This document shows positions 7,972 through 16,171 of a stretch of 64,000 bases of DNA, one piece after another (the stretch's first letter is position 1; the number at the start of each line of letters is the position of its first letter). Source of the DNA: Janthinobacterium saanense (GTDB taxonomy: Bacteria > Pseudomonadota > Gammaproteobacteria > Burkholderiales > Burkholderiaceae_D); contig NZ_JACHCI010000001.1 of NCBI RefSeq assembly GCF_014200675.1, positions 124,001 to 188,000 on the forward strand. Reading direction: 5' to 3'. The position numbers and the translations under genes are program-made. Under the pieces are notes generated by a model. The model was given only the letters and a program-made list of their open reading frames with translations, made no database searches and was not told where the DNA came from.

Positions 7972-10050
7972 GTGAACCGTTACCTCTTGAGCAGCCTGAC
8001 CCTGACCCTGTTGGCCGCATTTGCCAACGCCGCCGAACCCGTAGCGAACGTTGCCGCACCTACCGTTGCGCCGACCGCAGCACCAGCCGCTGCCGCTGGC
8101 GCCATTTCCGGCATCGACGTGCAATACATCGACCCTGCCGTGCGCGTGCAGGACGATTTCTTCAGCCACTTGAATGGCAAGTGGCTGGCTACGGCCGAGA
8201 TTCCAGCCGACAAGTCGAGCTGGGGTTCGTTCGCCAAGCTGCGCGACGACACCACGCCGCAACTGCGCGGCATCATCGAAGCGACGCAACAGGACAAGAA
8301 TAAAAAAGCTGGTTCCGAAGCGCAAAAGATCGGCGATCTGTACGCCAGCTACATGGATGAGGCACACCTCGATGCGCTGGGCGTGAAACCGCTGGTTGGC
8401 GAACTGAACCGCATCCGCTCGCTGCGTGACAAGAAGGGTGTGCCTGCCCTGATCGCTCACCTGAGCCAGGTTGGCGTCGCCACCCCGTACGCCGTGTACG
8501 TGGGCCAGGACGCGCGCGAGTCGACCAAATATGCCGCCTACGTCAGCCAAAGCGGCCTGGGCATGCCCGACCGCGATTACTACCTGGAAGCCAAGCAGGC
8601 GCCCGTGAAAGAAAAGTACCAGGCGCACGTGGAAAAAATGCTGTCCATGGCAGGCGACAAGAACGCCGCCGCGCACGCCAAGGCGGTGGTTGCGCTGGAA
8701 ACCTCGCTGGCCGAAGTGCAATGGACCAAGGTCGAGAACCGCGACCCGATCAAGCGCTACAACAAGACCGAAGTTGCCAAGCTCAATGACCTGACCCCGG
8801 GCTACGATTTGAAAGCCGGCCTGGCCGCGTCTGGCATCGCCAGCAAGGTCGATTACGTCATCGTCAACCAGCCTAGTTATCTGGCCGGTTATAACAAGGT
8901 GCTGGCCGCTACCGACCTCGATACCCTGAAAGCCTACTTCGAATGGCACTTGCTGCGCAGCTACGCCAGCTATTTGTCGAAAAACTTCGTCGATGAAAGC
9001 TTTGCCTTCTACGGCACGGCCCTGAGCGGCGTGACGGAAAATCAGCCGCGCTGGAAGCGTGGCGTGGGCGCTGTCGACAGCGTGCTGGGCGAAGCGGTGG
9101 GCAAACTGTATGTGGCGCAATACTTCCCGGCCGACCGCAAGGCGCACATGGAAGAGCTGGTGAAAAACGTGCTGGCCGCCTACAAGCAAAGCATCGACAC
9201 CCTGGACTGGATGAGCCCGGAAACCAAGAAAGAAGCGCAAATCAAGCTGGCCAAGTTCACGCCGAAGATAGGCTATCCAAACAAATGGCGCGATTACTCG
9301 AAACTGCAAATCGTGCAGGGTGACCTGGTGGGCAACATGATGCGCGCAGCCAATTTTGCTTCCGCACGCAATGTGGCCAAGCTGGGCAAACCGATCGACC
9401 GCGAAGAGTGGGGCATGACGCCGCAAACGGTGAACGCCTATTACAGCTCGACGATGAATGAAATCGTCTTCCCTGCCTCGATCTTGCAACCGCCATTCTT
9501 CGACGCCAAGGCGGACGACGCCGTCAACTATGGCGCCATCGGCGCCGTGATCGGCCATGAAATCAGCCACGGTTTCGATGACAAGGGTAGCCAGTCCGAC
9601 GGCGACGGCAACCTGCGCGACTGGTGGACACCGGAAGACCGCAAGAACTTCGCCGCCAAGACCGACGCGCTGACCAAGCAATACGATGGCTACAGCCCGC
9701 TGCCTGGCTACCACGTCAATGGCGCGCTGACCCTGGGCGAAAACATTGCCGACAACTCCGGCGTGGCGATTGCCTACAAGGCTTACAAGATCTCGCTGGG
9801 CGGCAAACCTGCTCCGGTGATCGACGGCTTGACGGGCGACCAGCGCTTCTACATGGGCTTTGGCCAGGTATGGCGCAGCAAAATGCGTGAAGCGCAACAA
9901 ATCGTGCAAATCAAGACTGATCCGCATTCGCCTGGCCAGTACCGCGCCAATGGCACCATGGTCAACCAGCCTGGCTTCTACGAAGCGTTTGACGTGAAAC
10001 CTGGCGACAAGATGTATGTTGCCCCGGAAAACCGCGTCATCATCTGGTAA
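7972..10050 (+). CDS. M13 family metallopeptidase (PepO/neprilysin-like), copy 1
   Basis: Secreted zinc endopeptidase of 692 residues. Zinc-site residues are intact: HEISH at 529-533 (His529, Glu530, His533) and the third ligand Glu590 in GENIADNSG. An N-terminal signal peptide (LLSSLTLTLLAAFANAAE) is followed by an Ala/Pro-rich linker, then the M13 N-terminal domain (QDDFFSHLNGKWL) and C-terminal catalytic domain, ending in the conserved R-V/I-I-x-W. The start is GTG, preceded by AAGGAC. A close paralogue follows at 10265, with a terminator between them, so each copy is probably its own transcript. The physiological substrate is unknown; family members cut short peptides. Confidence 0.94.
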   Translation: MNRYLLSSLTLTLLAAFANAAEPVANVAAPTVAPTAAPAAAAGAISGIDVQYIDPAVRVQDDFFSHLNGKWLATAEIPADKSSWGSFAKLRDDTTPQLRGIIEATQQDKNKKAGSEAQKIGDLYASYMDEAHLDALGVKPLVGELNRIRSLRDKKGVPALIAHLSQVGVATPYAVYVGQDARESTKYAAYVSQSGLGMPDRDYYLEAKQAPVKEKYQAHVEKMLSMAGDKNAAAHAKAVVALETSLAEVQWTKVENRDPIKRYNKTEVAKLNDLTPGYDLKAGLAASGIASKVDYVIVNQPSYLAGYNKVLAATDLDTLKAYFEWHLLRSYASYLSKNFVDESFAFYGTALSGVTENQPRWKRGVGAVDSVLGEAVGKLYVAQYFPADRKAHMEELVKNVLAAYKQSIDTLDWMSPETKKEAQIKLAKFTPKIGYPNKWRDYSKLQIVQGDLVGNMMRAANFASARNVAKLGKPIDREEWGMTPQTVNAYYSSTMNEIVFPASILQPPFFDAKADDAVNYGAIGAVIGHEISHGFDDKGSQSDGDGNLRDWWTPEDRKNFAAKTDALTKQYDGYSPLPGYHVNGALTLGENIADNSGVAIAYKAYKISLGGKPAPVIDGLTGDQRFYMGFGQVWRSKMREAQQIVQIKTDPHSPGQYRANGTMVNQPGFYEAFDVKPGDKMYVAPENRVIIW

Positions 10051-10111
10051 CACCACAGTTTGCTGCATTCTTTATGCGTAAATGATATAAACATAGACGC
10101 TTAAGCCCAAA

Positions 10112-10138
10112 AAAGACCACCTTGCGTGGTCTTTTTTT
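10112..10138 (+). terminator. terminator after first M13 peptidase
   Basis: AAAGACCAC / GTGGTCTTT stem with a CTTGC loop; its 3' arm runs into a seven-T tract. It lies 60 bases after the stop codon and separates the two peptidase genes. Confidence 0.85.
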
Positions 10139-10264
10139 GCATTCCCAGAAAGTTCTTTCTTCCGTTCAATTGCTTATGCTACAGTCAAAAACCGGGCCAG
10201 AAGCCTGAGGCGTTCTGACCCTGATATTTCGTACAATAATTCCATATAATATTTGAGGACTACT

Positions 10265-12331
10265 GTGAATCGTTATCTGTTAAGTGCATTGACACTGAGT
10301 TTGCTCGCCGGCGTTTCTGGCATGGCTAGTGCCGCTGATGCATCCAAGAAAGTTGTCGCCACGGCCGCCGCGCCTGCTACGCTGGCTTCTGGCATCGCCA
10401 CCGAATACGTCGATCCAGCCGTGCGTGCACAGGACGACCTGTTCCAGCACCTGAATGGCAAATGGCTGGCCGACACGGTGATTCCTGCCGATAAGTCGAG
10501 CTGGGGCAGCTTTGCCAAACTGGCAGATGACACGCAGACACAGTTGCGCGGCATCGTAGAAGCCGCAGCCGCTGACAAGAGCCGCGCCGCCGGGTCGAAC
10601 AAGCAAAAGATCGGCGACTTCTATACCAGCTTCATGGATGAAGCCAAGCTGGAAAGCCTGGGGCTGACCCCGTTGAACGCGCAGTTGGCCAAGATCGCTG
10701 CTCTGAAAAATACCAGCGAATTGCCAGCCTTCATCGCTCAATTCAGCAAGCTGGGCGTGAGCTTGCCTTACGATTTCGGTATCCATCAAGATGCCAAGGA
10801 TTCCACCAAATACGTTGCCGACATCGGCCAAAGCGGCCTGGGCTTGCCTGACCGCGATTACTACCTGGAAGAAGGCAAGGCCGATACGCGCGCCAAATAC
10901 CTGAACCACGTGGAAAAAATCTTGAGCCTGGCTGGCGATCAGAACGCCGCCGCCAATGCCAAGGCCATCCTGGCGCTGGAAACCGAACTGGCCAAAGTGC
11001 AATGGAGCAAGGTCGAGAACCGTGATCCGGTCAAGGCCTACAACAAGGTGGACCTGGCCAAGCTGGCCGACGTGGCGCCAGGCTTTGACTGGGCGACCTA
11101 CCTGAAAGACACCGGTATCGCCGGCAAGGTCAGCTATGTGATCGTCAGCCAGCCTAGCTACCTGAAAGGCTTTGCCGAGATCGCCAACAAGACCCCGATC
11201 GAGACCTGGAAAGCCTATTTCCAATGGCATTTGCTGCACGCGAACGCGAGCTACCTGCCGAAAGCCTTCGTCGATGAAAACTTCGCTTTCTATGGCACCA
11301 CCCTGACGGGCGTGACGGAAATGCGTCCACGCTGGAAACGCGGCGTGAGCGCCGTCGAAGGCGCGCTGGGCGAAGCCGTAGGCCAACTGTATGTTGAGCA
11401 ATATTTCCCGGCCGACCGCAAGGTACGCATGGAAGCCCTGGTGAAAAACCTGCTGACGGCGTACAAGCAAAGCATCGACAAGCTCGATTGGATGAGCCCG
11501 GTCACCAAGAAGCAGGCGCAAATCAAGCTGGCCAAGTTCACCACCAAGATTGCTTACCCGAACAAATGGCGCGATTACTCGGCGCTGACGGTCACCTCGG
11601 ACGACTTGATCGGCAATATCGAGCGTGCCAATCTGGTGTCGTATAACCGTGAACTGAACAAGCTGGGCCAGCCTATCGACCGCGACGAGTGGGGCATGAC
11701 GCCACAGACAGTGAATGCTTACTACAATCCGGAGATGAATGAAATCGTCTTCCCGGCGTCGATTTTGCAAGCACCGTTCTTTGACGCCAACGCGGACGAC
11801 GCGGTCAACTATGGCGCCATCGGCGCCGTGATCGGCCATGAAATCAGCCACGGCTTCGACGACCAGGGCGCGCAATACGACGGCGACGGCAATCTGCGCG
11901 ACTGGTGGACCAAGTCCGACCATAAAAACTTCGCTGCGAAAACCAAGCAACTGGTGGCCCAGTACAATGGCTTCAGCCCGGTCAAAGGTTATTTCGTCAA
12001 TGGCGAACTGACCCTGGGCGAAAACATCGCCGACAACTCGGGTCTGGCGATTGCCTACAAGGCCTACAAACTGGCACTGCACGGCAAAAAAGCCCCGGTC
12101 ATCGACGGCCTGACGGGCGACCAGCGCTTCTACAGCGGCTGGGCGCAAGTATGGCGCATGAAAATGCGTGAAGCGCAGCAACTGGTCTATCTGAAAACGG
12201 ATCCGCATTCGCCTGGCCAGTTCCGCGTCAACGGCACCGTGCGCAACCAGCCTGGCTACTACGAAGCCTTCGGCGTGAAACCGGGCGACAAGATGTACTT
12301 GCCACCGAAAGAGCGCGTCATCATGTGGTAA
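10265..12331 (+). CDS. M13 family metallopeptidase (PepO/neprilysin-like), copy 2
   Basis: Second secreted M13 zinc peptidase (688 residues), clearly a tandem paralogue of the gene upstream. It shares the NRYLLS...LTLSLLA signal peptide and long near-identical blocks such as DKSSWGSFAKL, QSGLGxPDRDYYLE, EWGMTPQTVNAYY and NYGAIGAVIGHEISHGFDD. Zinc ligands are His525, His529 and Glu586, with catalytic Glu526. The start is placed at GTG 10265, which aligns with the paralogue and follows TTGAGGAC; a TTG 12 bases earlier overlaps that ribosome site. The two copies differ most in the N-terminal domain, around the region that covers the active-site chamber, so their substrate ranges may differ (inference). 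Confidence 0.94.
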   Translation: MNRYLLSALTLSLLAGVSGMASAADASKKVVATAAAPATLASGIATEYVDPAVRAQDDLFQHLNGKWLADTVIPADKSSWGSFAKLADDTQTQLRGIVEAAAADKSRAAGSNKQKIGDFYTSFMDEAKLESLGLTPLNAQLAKIAALKNTSELPAFIAQFSKLGVSLPYDFGIHQDAKDSTKYVADIGQSGLGLPDRDYYLEEGKADTRAKYLNHVEKILSLAGDQNAAANAKAILALETELAKVQWSKVENRDPVKAYNKVDLAKLADVAPGFDWATYLKDTGIAGKVSYVIVSQPSYLKGFAEIANKTPIETWKAYFQWHLLHANASYLPKAFVDENFAFYGTTLTGVTEMRPRWKRGVSAVEGALGEAVGQLYVEQYFPADRKVRMEALVKNLLTAYKQSIDKLDWMSPVTKKQAQIKLAKFTTKIAYPNKWRDYSALTVTSDDLIGNIERANLVSYNRELNKLGQPIDRDEWGMTPQTVNAYYNPEMNEIVFPASILQAPFFDANADDAVNYGAIGAVIGHEISHGFDDQGAQYDGDGNLRDWWTKSDHKNFAAKTKQLVAQYNGFSPVKGYFVNGELTLGENIADNSGLAIAYKAYKLALHGKKAPVIDGLTGDQRFYSGWAQVWRMKMREAQQLVYLKTDPHSPGQFRVNGTVRNQPGYYEAFGVKPGDKMYLPPKERVIMW

Positions 12332-12355
12332 TGCGTTTATTTACGCTGTAATGGA

Positions 12356-12387
12356 AAGCCGCCCCGCGCAAGCCGGGCGGCTTTTTT
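12356..12387 (+). terminator. terminator after second M13 peptidase
   Basis: AAGCCGCCC (12356-12364) pairs with GGGCGGCTT (12375-12383), followed by T residues. It lies 25 bases beyond the stop codon. Confidence 0.85.
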
Positions 12388-12414
12388 ACGCCAGCTGAAA
12401 TGTGCCGGACGAAA

Positions 12415-12440
12415 AAAAACCGCCTGCGCAGGCGGTTTTT
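12415..12440 (-). terminator. terminator of the cytochrome c gene (bidirectional)
   Basis: A near-perfect palindrome, AAAAACCGCCTG / CAGGCGGTTTTT around a CG centre, has T tracts on both strands. It lies 17 bases after the stop of the minus-strand cytochrome gene and would also back up the plus-strand M13 terminator. Confidence 0.8.
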
Positions 12441-12457
12441 CATATGGAGACGGGTAC

Positions 12458-13045
12458 TTATTTGGCCGGCGCGGAGGCTGCTGCCGATGCCGATGCCGAT
12501 GCCGCCGCCGATGCGCCGTCAGCTGCTGCAGCAGGCGCCGGCACTTCCGGTTCCTTGAACTTGCCACCCGAAGCGTTGGCCATGTAGACCACCGCGCGTG
12601 CCACTTCCACATCGTCGAGGTCAGGATTGCCGCCCTTGGCCGGCATCGCGCGCAAGCCTTCGATGGCGTGTTTCAAGACCGTGTCATAGCCCTGCGCCAG
12701 GCGCGCCGTCCAGCTGGCCGCATCGCCAAACTTCGGCGCACCGGCCACGCCAGCGCCGTGGCAAGCCACGCAGGTCGAGGTGTAGATGGCTTCCCCGCTT
12801 AACAGTACTTTCGGGCCGCTGGCGTCCTTGAAGGTATAACCGTCATCGGCAACCGGGGCCAGGCGGGCCGCGATGGCATCCGGCGACTGGCTGTCCGAAC
12901 CGGCCCCAGTCAGTTTTTGGGTCGTGACAAATTGCACCAGCAAGCTGATGGCGATGACGGTGACGAGGAAGAAACCGGCTACGGCGGCAAGCAATTGCTT
13001 AGGAGTTTTGATCGCTGATTGTTGTTCGTTATGTGCGTCGCTCAT
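12458..13045 (-). CDS. membrane-anchored c-type cytochrome (cytochrome c5-like)
   Basis: Electron carrier of 195 residues: a short cytosolic N-terminus, one transmembrane helix (about residues 18-40) and a periplasmic cytochrome c domain. Haem is attached at CVACH (Cys92, Cys95, His96), and Met134 in RAMPAKGG is the likely sixth ligand. The C-terminal 30 residues are nearly pure Ala/Ser/Pro. The start is set at ATG 13045, preceded by AAGGACATC. A longer in-frame ATG at 13189 would add 48 residues that do not look like protein and would destroy the N-terminal topology. The single-domain form resembles c5/CcoP-type carriers that feed oxidases. It stands alone, so its partner is unknown. Confidence 0.9.
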   Translation of the reverse strand: MSDAHNEQQSAIKTPKQLLAAVAGFFLVTVIAISLLVQFVTTQKLTGAGSDSQSPDAIAARLAPVADDGYTFKDASGPKVLLSGEAIYTSTCVACHGAGVAGAPKFGDAASWTARLAQGYDTVLKHAIEGLRAMPAKGGNPDLDDVEVARAVVYMANASGGKFKEPEVPAPAAAADGASAAASASASAAASAPAK

Positions 13046-13243
13046 GATGTCCTTAATCCAGATTCGAAACTGATGGCCTTGTACGGTAGCATTTTTACAT
13101 GCCTGGATGTAAACCTTTATGAAACTCCCAATTATAGGCATAAAAAAAAGGCCATGACATGCAATTGCCCGCGATACGACAGTTTCCATAGACGTAGGTA
13201 AAGAAAAACGGTATCCTTCGCATCACTCCAAGTTTCCCCCTAC

Positions 13244-13319
13244 GCGGCTGTAGCTCAGTGGATAGAGTATTGGCCTCCGAAGCCAAGGGTCGTGGGTTCG
13301 ATCCCCGCCAGCCGCACCA
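13244..13319 (+). tRNA. tRNA-Arg (anticodon CCG)
   Basis: A complete 76-base cloverleaf with encoded CCA. The acceptor stem GCGGCTG pairs with CAGCCGC. The D-arm has AGCTCAGTGGATAGAGT, the anticodon stem is TTGGC/GCCAA with loop CTCCGAA (anticodon CCG at 13277-13279, reading CGG codons), and the T-arm is GTGGG-TTCGATC-CCCGC. A toxin-antitoxin module of different base composition follows within 300 bases. Confidence 0.96.
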
Positions 13320-13610
13320 ACATTCGCCAATAAATCAACGGTTTGCCATTGCACGGTGACGCGCTGTTGCGCGTGTATCTGCTCGCCTGCGTGCCGTTGC
13401 TGTGCCAATTGTCCGGTTTGTCTTCCTGATCTCCACTATTGTTTATCGTTATCTTCGGTGTCACGCAGCTGGCATAAGAGCGTAGAACGGACATATTGTT
13501 TCGGCTTGTGAAACGTGGTTGCGTTTATTTCGTTTGTTTCGTATGATGCGTTTATAATGGGGTTAAAGATGATGCCCATAGTCATAAGTCCTGCAAATTA
13601 GGAGAAAGTC

Positions 13611-14075
13611 ATGTCGACCGTGATGGATAGGCTGGACAACAAGGAAGATGTCGAGCTTGCTAAAGCGGCCCAGCGCTGCATCGTGAGTGCATTGGATCAT
13701 GCGCGGGCGGTGAATATTGCCATCGTTGAGGACGGCGTCGAGAGGGTAGCAGACTCGCCGTTGCTCAAGCTGCCACCCAAAGTGTTGCGTCTGTTTGCCG
13801 ACTTGCTGGGGGCCATGGCTCAGGGCAAGGCGGTGGCGATCATGCCGAAAGAAATGGATGTGACAACCCAGGAAGCCGCGATGTTTTTGCAAGTTTCCCG
13901 GCCTTATCTGGTCCGGCTTCTGGATCAGGGAAAGATGCCTTTTCATAAGGTTGGCACGCATCGACGCATCCGCTTTGAGGACGTGGTGGCTTATAAAGAA
14001 GCGCGTCAAAAATCAGCACACAGTGCGCTGCAAGAATTGGTTGATCAGGCACAGGAACTTGATATGGGCTACTGA
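13611..14075 (+). CDS. antitoxin-type DNA-binding protein with excisionase-like HTH
   Basis: A 154-residue protein likely to be the antitoxin of a type II toxin-antitoxin pair. The C-terminal part (about residues 83-130) is a MerR/excisionase-type helix-turn-helix: VTTQEAAMFLQVSRPYLVRLLDQGKMPFHKVGTHR in outline, then RFEDVVAYKEAR. The N-terminal 80 residues are helical and may bind the toxin or dimerise. AGGAGAAAGTC precedes the ATG. Its stop TGA overlaps the ATG of the PIN-domain toxin by one base (TGATG), the translational coupling usual for such pairs. Base composition is visibly less GC-rich than the flanking genes. In related systems the antitoxin represses its own operon. Confidence 0.82.
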   Translation: MSTVMDRLDNKEDVELAKAAQRCIVSALDHARAVNIAIVEDGVERVADSPLLKLPPKVLRLFADLLGAMAQGKAVAIMPKEMDVTTQEAAMFLQVSRPYLVRLLDQGKMPFHKVGTHRRIRFEDVVAYKEARQKSAHSALQELVDQAQELDMGY

Positions 14076-14652
14076 TGGCTGGAAGTTATCGGTATACGGC
14101 AGTGCTCGATGCTTGTGTTTTGTATCCAGCACCCTTGCGTGACCTGCTTCTGAGTTTAGCGTCAGAGGAATTTTTCGCGCCCGCTGGACCGAGACCATCC
14201 ATGCAGAATGGACACGGAACTTGTTGATAAAACGGCCCGATTTAAGCCCGGATAAGCTGGCTAGAACGGCCGCTTTAATGAACCAGGCCGTAGAAGATTG
14301 CCTGGTTGAGAATTACGAATATCTGATCGACTCCTTGACCTTACCTGACCCTGATGACCGGCATGTCCTGGCCAGCGCGATTGTTGGCCATGCGGATGCG
14401 ATAGTGACCTTCAATCACAAGGATTTTCCAGAGGCAGCCGTTTCAAAGCATGGTATCGAGATACTCCATCCGGACGACTTCCTGATTGCTCAATACGATC
14501 TCAATCCGATTGGTATGCTGAGCATTATCAAAGCGCAGCGTGAACGATTGAGAAATCCTCCCAAATCAGTCGATGAGTTCATCACGACCTATGAACTTCA
14601 AGGGTTGCCACAACTGTGTGCCGTGTTACGCCAGGCTGTTGAGCTGATTTAA
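14075..14652 (+). pseudogene. PIN-domain toxin (PIN_3/VapC-like), frameshifted
   Basis: A PIN ribonuclease-type toxin of about 192 residues if intact. The first 33 or so codons (MAGSYRYTAVLDACVLYPAPLRDLLLS..., with candidate metal ligand Asp12) are in one frame. The rest (RARWTETIHAEWTRNLL, then DLSPDKLARTA, LTLPDPDDRHVLASAIV, ADAIVTFNHKDFP) runs in another. The change falls at a run of five T (14171-14175). One extra T would restore a continuous protein and the total length becomes 193 codons. As sequenced, translation stops at TGA 14225-14227 after 50 residues and most metal ligands are lost. The start ATG at 14075 overlaps the antitoxin stop. A homopolymer sequencing error, phase variation or real decay are all possible. 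Confidence 0.8.
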
Positions 14653-14700
14653 ATTTCAACTAGTTCGCGTTCAACGCCCGATCTTCCCGCTTTCTTTTCC

Positions 14701-15224
14701 TCACCGCACCAAACTCTCCACAAAATCCAGCAATGCCCTTGTCTTGGCCGGCACATGATGCCGCGACGGGTAGTAGGCGTACAGGGGGAAGCGCTGGTCG
14801 GGCCAGTCGGGGAAGCGGCGGATCAACTGCCCTGAAGCGATGTAGTGCTCGAGACCCAGTTCAAGCAGTTGCGCGATGCCGAGGCCGGGCAGGCAGGTGC
14901 TGTAGAGGGGGCCGGGGTCGTTGACGGTCAGCGTGCCTTGCGGTTTGACGATCAGTCGCTTCTTGCGCTGATGAAATTCCCACGGGAAGGGCCGGCCGGT
15001 CACCGGTTCGCGGAACCGGATGCAGCGGTGCTGTCCATTTTCCAGTTCGGTGGGGGCAGCTGGATGGCCGTAGCGCACCAGATAGGCCGCGCTTCCAGGC
15101 GGGCAACAGCCCGGCTTACGCCCGATTGCGACATGTACAGCACTTCGGCGGCGCCGTTAACACTGCGCGTATCGACCACCGCCGTCAGCACGTCCACGCC
15201 TTCCAGCAGCTGGGAACTGAGCAC
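14701..15224 (-). pseudogene. LysR-family transcriptional regulator remnant with internal deletion
   Basis: Two halves of a LysR regulator are joined out of frame. The 5' part (from GTG 15224) encodes the start of the winged helix-turn-helix: SQLLEGVDVLTAVVDTRSVNGAAEVLYMSQSGVSRAVARLEAR. At about 15083-15091 it jumps to the late effector-binding domain in another frame (YLVRYGHPAAPTELENGQH... to FPLYAYYPSRHHVPAKTRALLDFVESLV). About 150 codons that normally lie between (end of the HTH and first half of the effector domain) are missing. The usual length is about 300 residues; only about 170 codons remain. It lies divergent to the SDR gene at 15373, the typical target position of a LysR regulator. 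It should be non-functional as an activator. Confidence 0.85.
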
Positions 15225-15372
15225 CCTCGTTCTTGCCTCTCGCGCATGAATGTAATGCCTTTCATGTTATCGCTATTCAATCTTCACGCTCCCATAATAC
15301 TTTCAACGCGGCGCCTTCTGACTTTCAGATAGACATGTCGCTACCTTGAAACTGACAGATTGGAGTTAGAAA

Positions 15373-16143
15373 ATGGCACGTATTCTCATCACCGGTTCTT
15401 CTGACGGACTGGGCCAGATGGCTGCAAAGCTGCTGGTCGCTGAAGGCCACCAGGTCGTGCTGCATGCCCGCAATGCAGCGCGTGCGGAGCACGCCATGAC
15501 GCAAGTGCCGGGCGCCGAAACGGTGCTGGCCGGGGACTTGGCCAGCATCGCCGAAACCAGGGCGCTGGCCGGGCGCATCAATGCCCTGGGCGCTTTTGAC
15601 GCGATGATCCATAACGCGGCCGTTGGCTATCAGGAACCCAAACGTATCGCCACCGTCGATGGCTTGCCGCATGTGTTTGCCGTCAACGCGCTGGCGCCCT
15701 ACATCCTGACGGCACTGGTGACGCCGCCCAAGCGCCTAGTCTATATCAGTTCCAAACTGCATCAGCATGGCGATATTTCCCTGGACGACCTGAGGTGGGA
15801 ACAGCGGCCGTGGGATGGCACGCAGGCGTATTCCGATTCCAAGCTGCACAACGCGCTCTTGGCCTTTGCCGTGGCGCGCCGCTGGCCTGGCGTGCTGTCC
15901 AATAGCCTGGAACCGGGCTGGGTGCCGACCAAGATGGGCGGTGCAAGCGCGCCCGATGACCTGAACCTGGCGCCACGCACGCAGGCCTGGCTGGCCGCCG
16001 GCATTGACCCGGCAACGCAGCTGACGGGCGGCTACTTTTACCATCAACGGCCTGCCGTGGCGCTGAAGGCAGCACGCGATATCGCCATCCAGGAACGTTT
16101 TCTTTCGGCTTGCGCGCTGTTGTCCGGCGTCGTCATGCCTTAA
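15373..16143 (+). CDS. SDR family NAD(P)-dependent oxidoreductase
   Basis: Short-chain dehydrogenase/reductase of 256 residues. The Rossmann nucleotide motif TGSSDGLG lies at residues 7-14, the structural NAA at 81-83, the active-site Ser126/Ser127 region in YISSK, and the catalytic Tyr153 and Lys157 in YSDSK. The C-terminal EPGWVPTKMGG matches SDRs resembling retinol-dehydrogenase/WW-oxidoreductase types. It starts 148 bases from the divergent, broken LysR gene. A dehydrogenase gene follows 28 bases downstream with its own ribosome site, so the two form a likely operon. The substrate cannot be inferred. Confidence 0.9.
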   Translation: MARILITGSSDGLGQMAAKLLVAEGHQVVLHARNAARAEHAMTQVPGAETVLAGDLASIAETRALAGRINALGAFDAMIHNAAVGYQEPKRIATVDGLPHVFAVNALAPYILTALVTPPKRLVYISSKLHQHGDISLDDLRWEQRPWDGTQAYSDSKLHNALLAFAVARRWPGVLSNSLEPGWVPTKMGGASAPDDLNLAPRTQAWLAAGIDPATQLTGGYFYHQRPAVALKAARDIAIQERFLSACALLSGVVMP

Positions 16144-16171
16144 CCGTTTGCTGTATCTCAAGGAGAACATC

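Noticed and set aside
13046..13189. Longer start for the cytochrome c gene
   Set aside because: The extra 48 residues lack protein character, displace the transmembrane anchor from the N-terminus and bypass the good ribosome site before ATG 13045.
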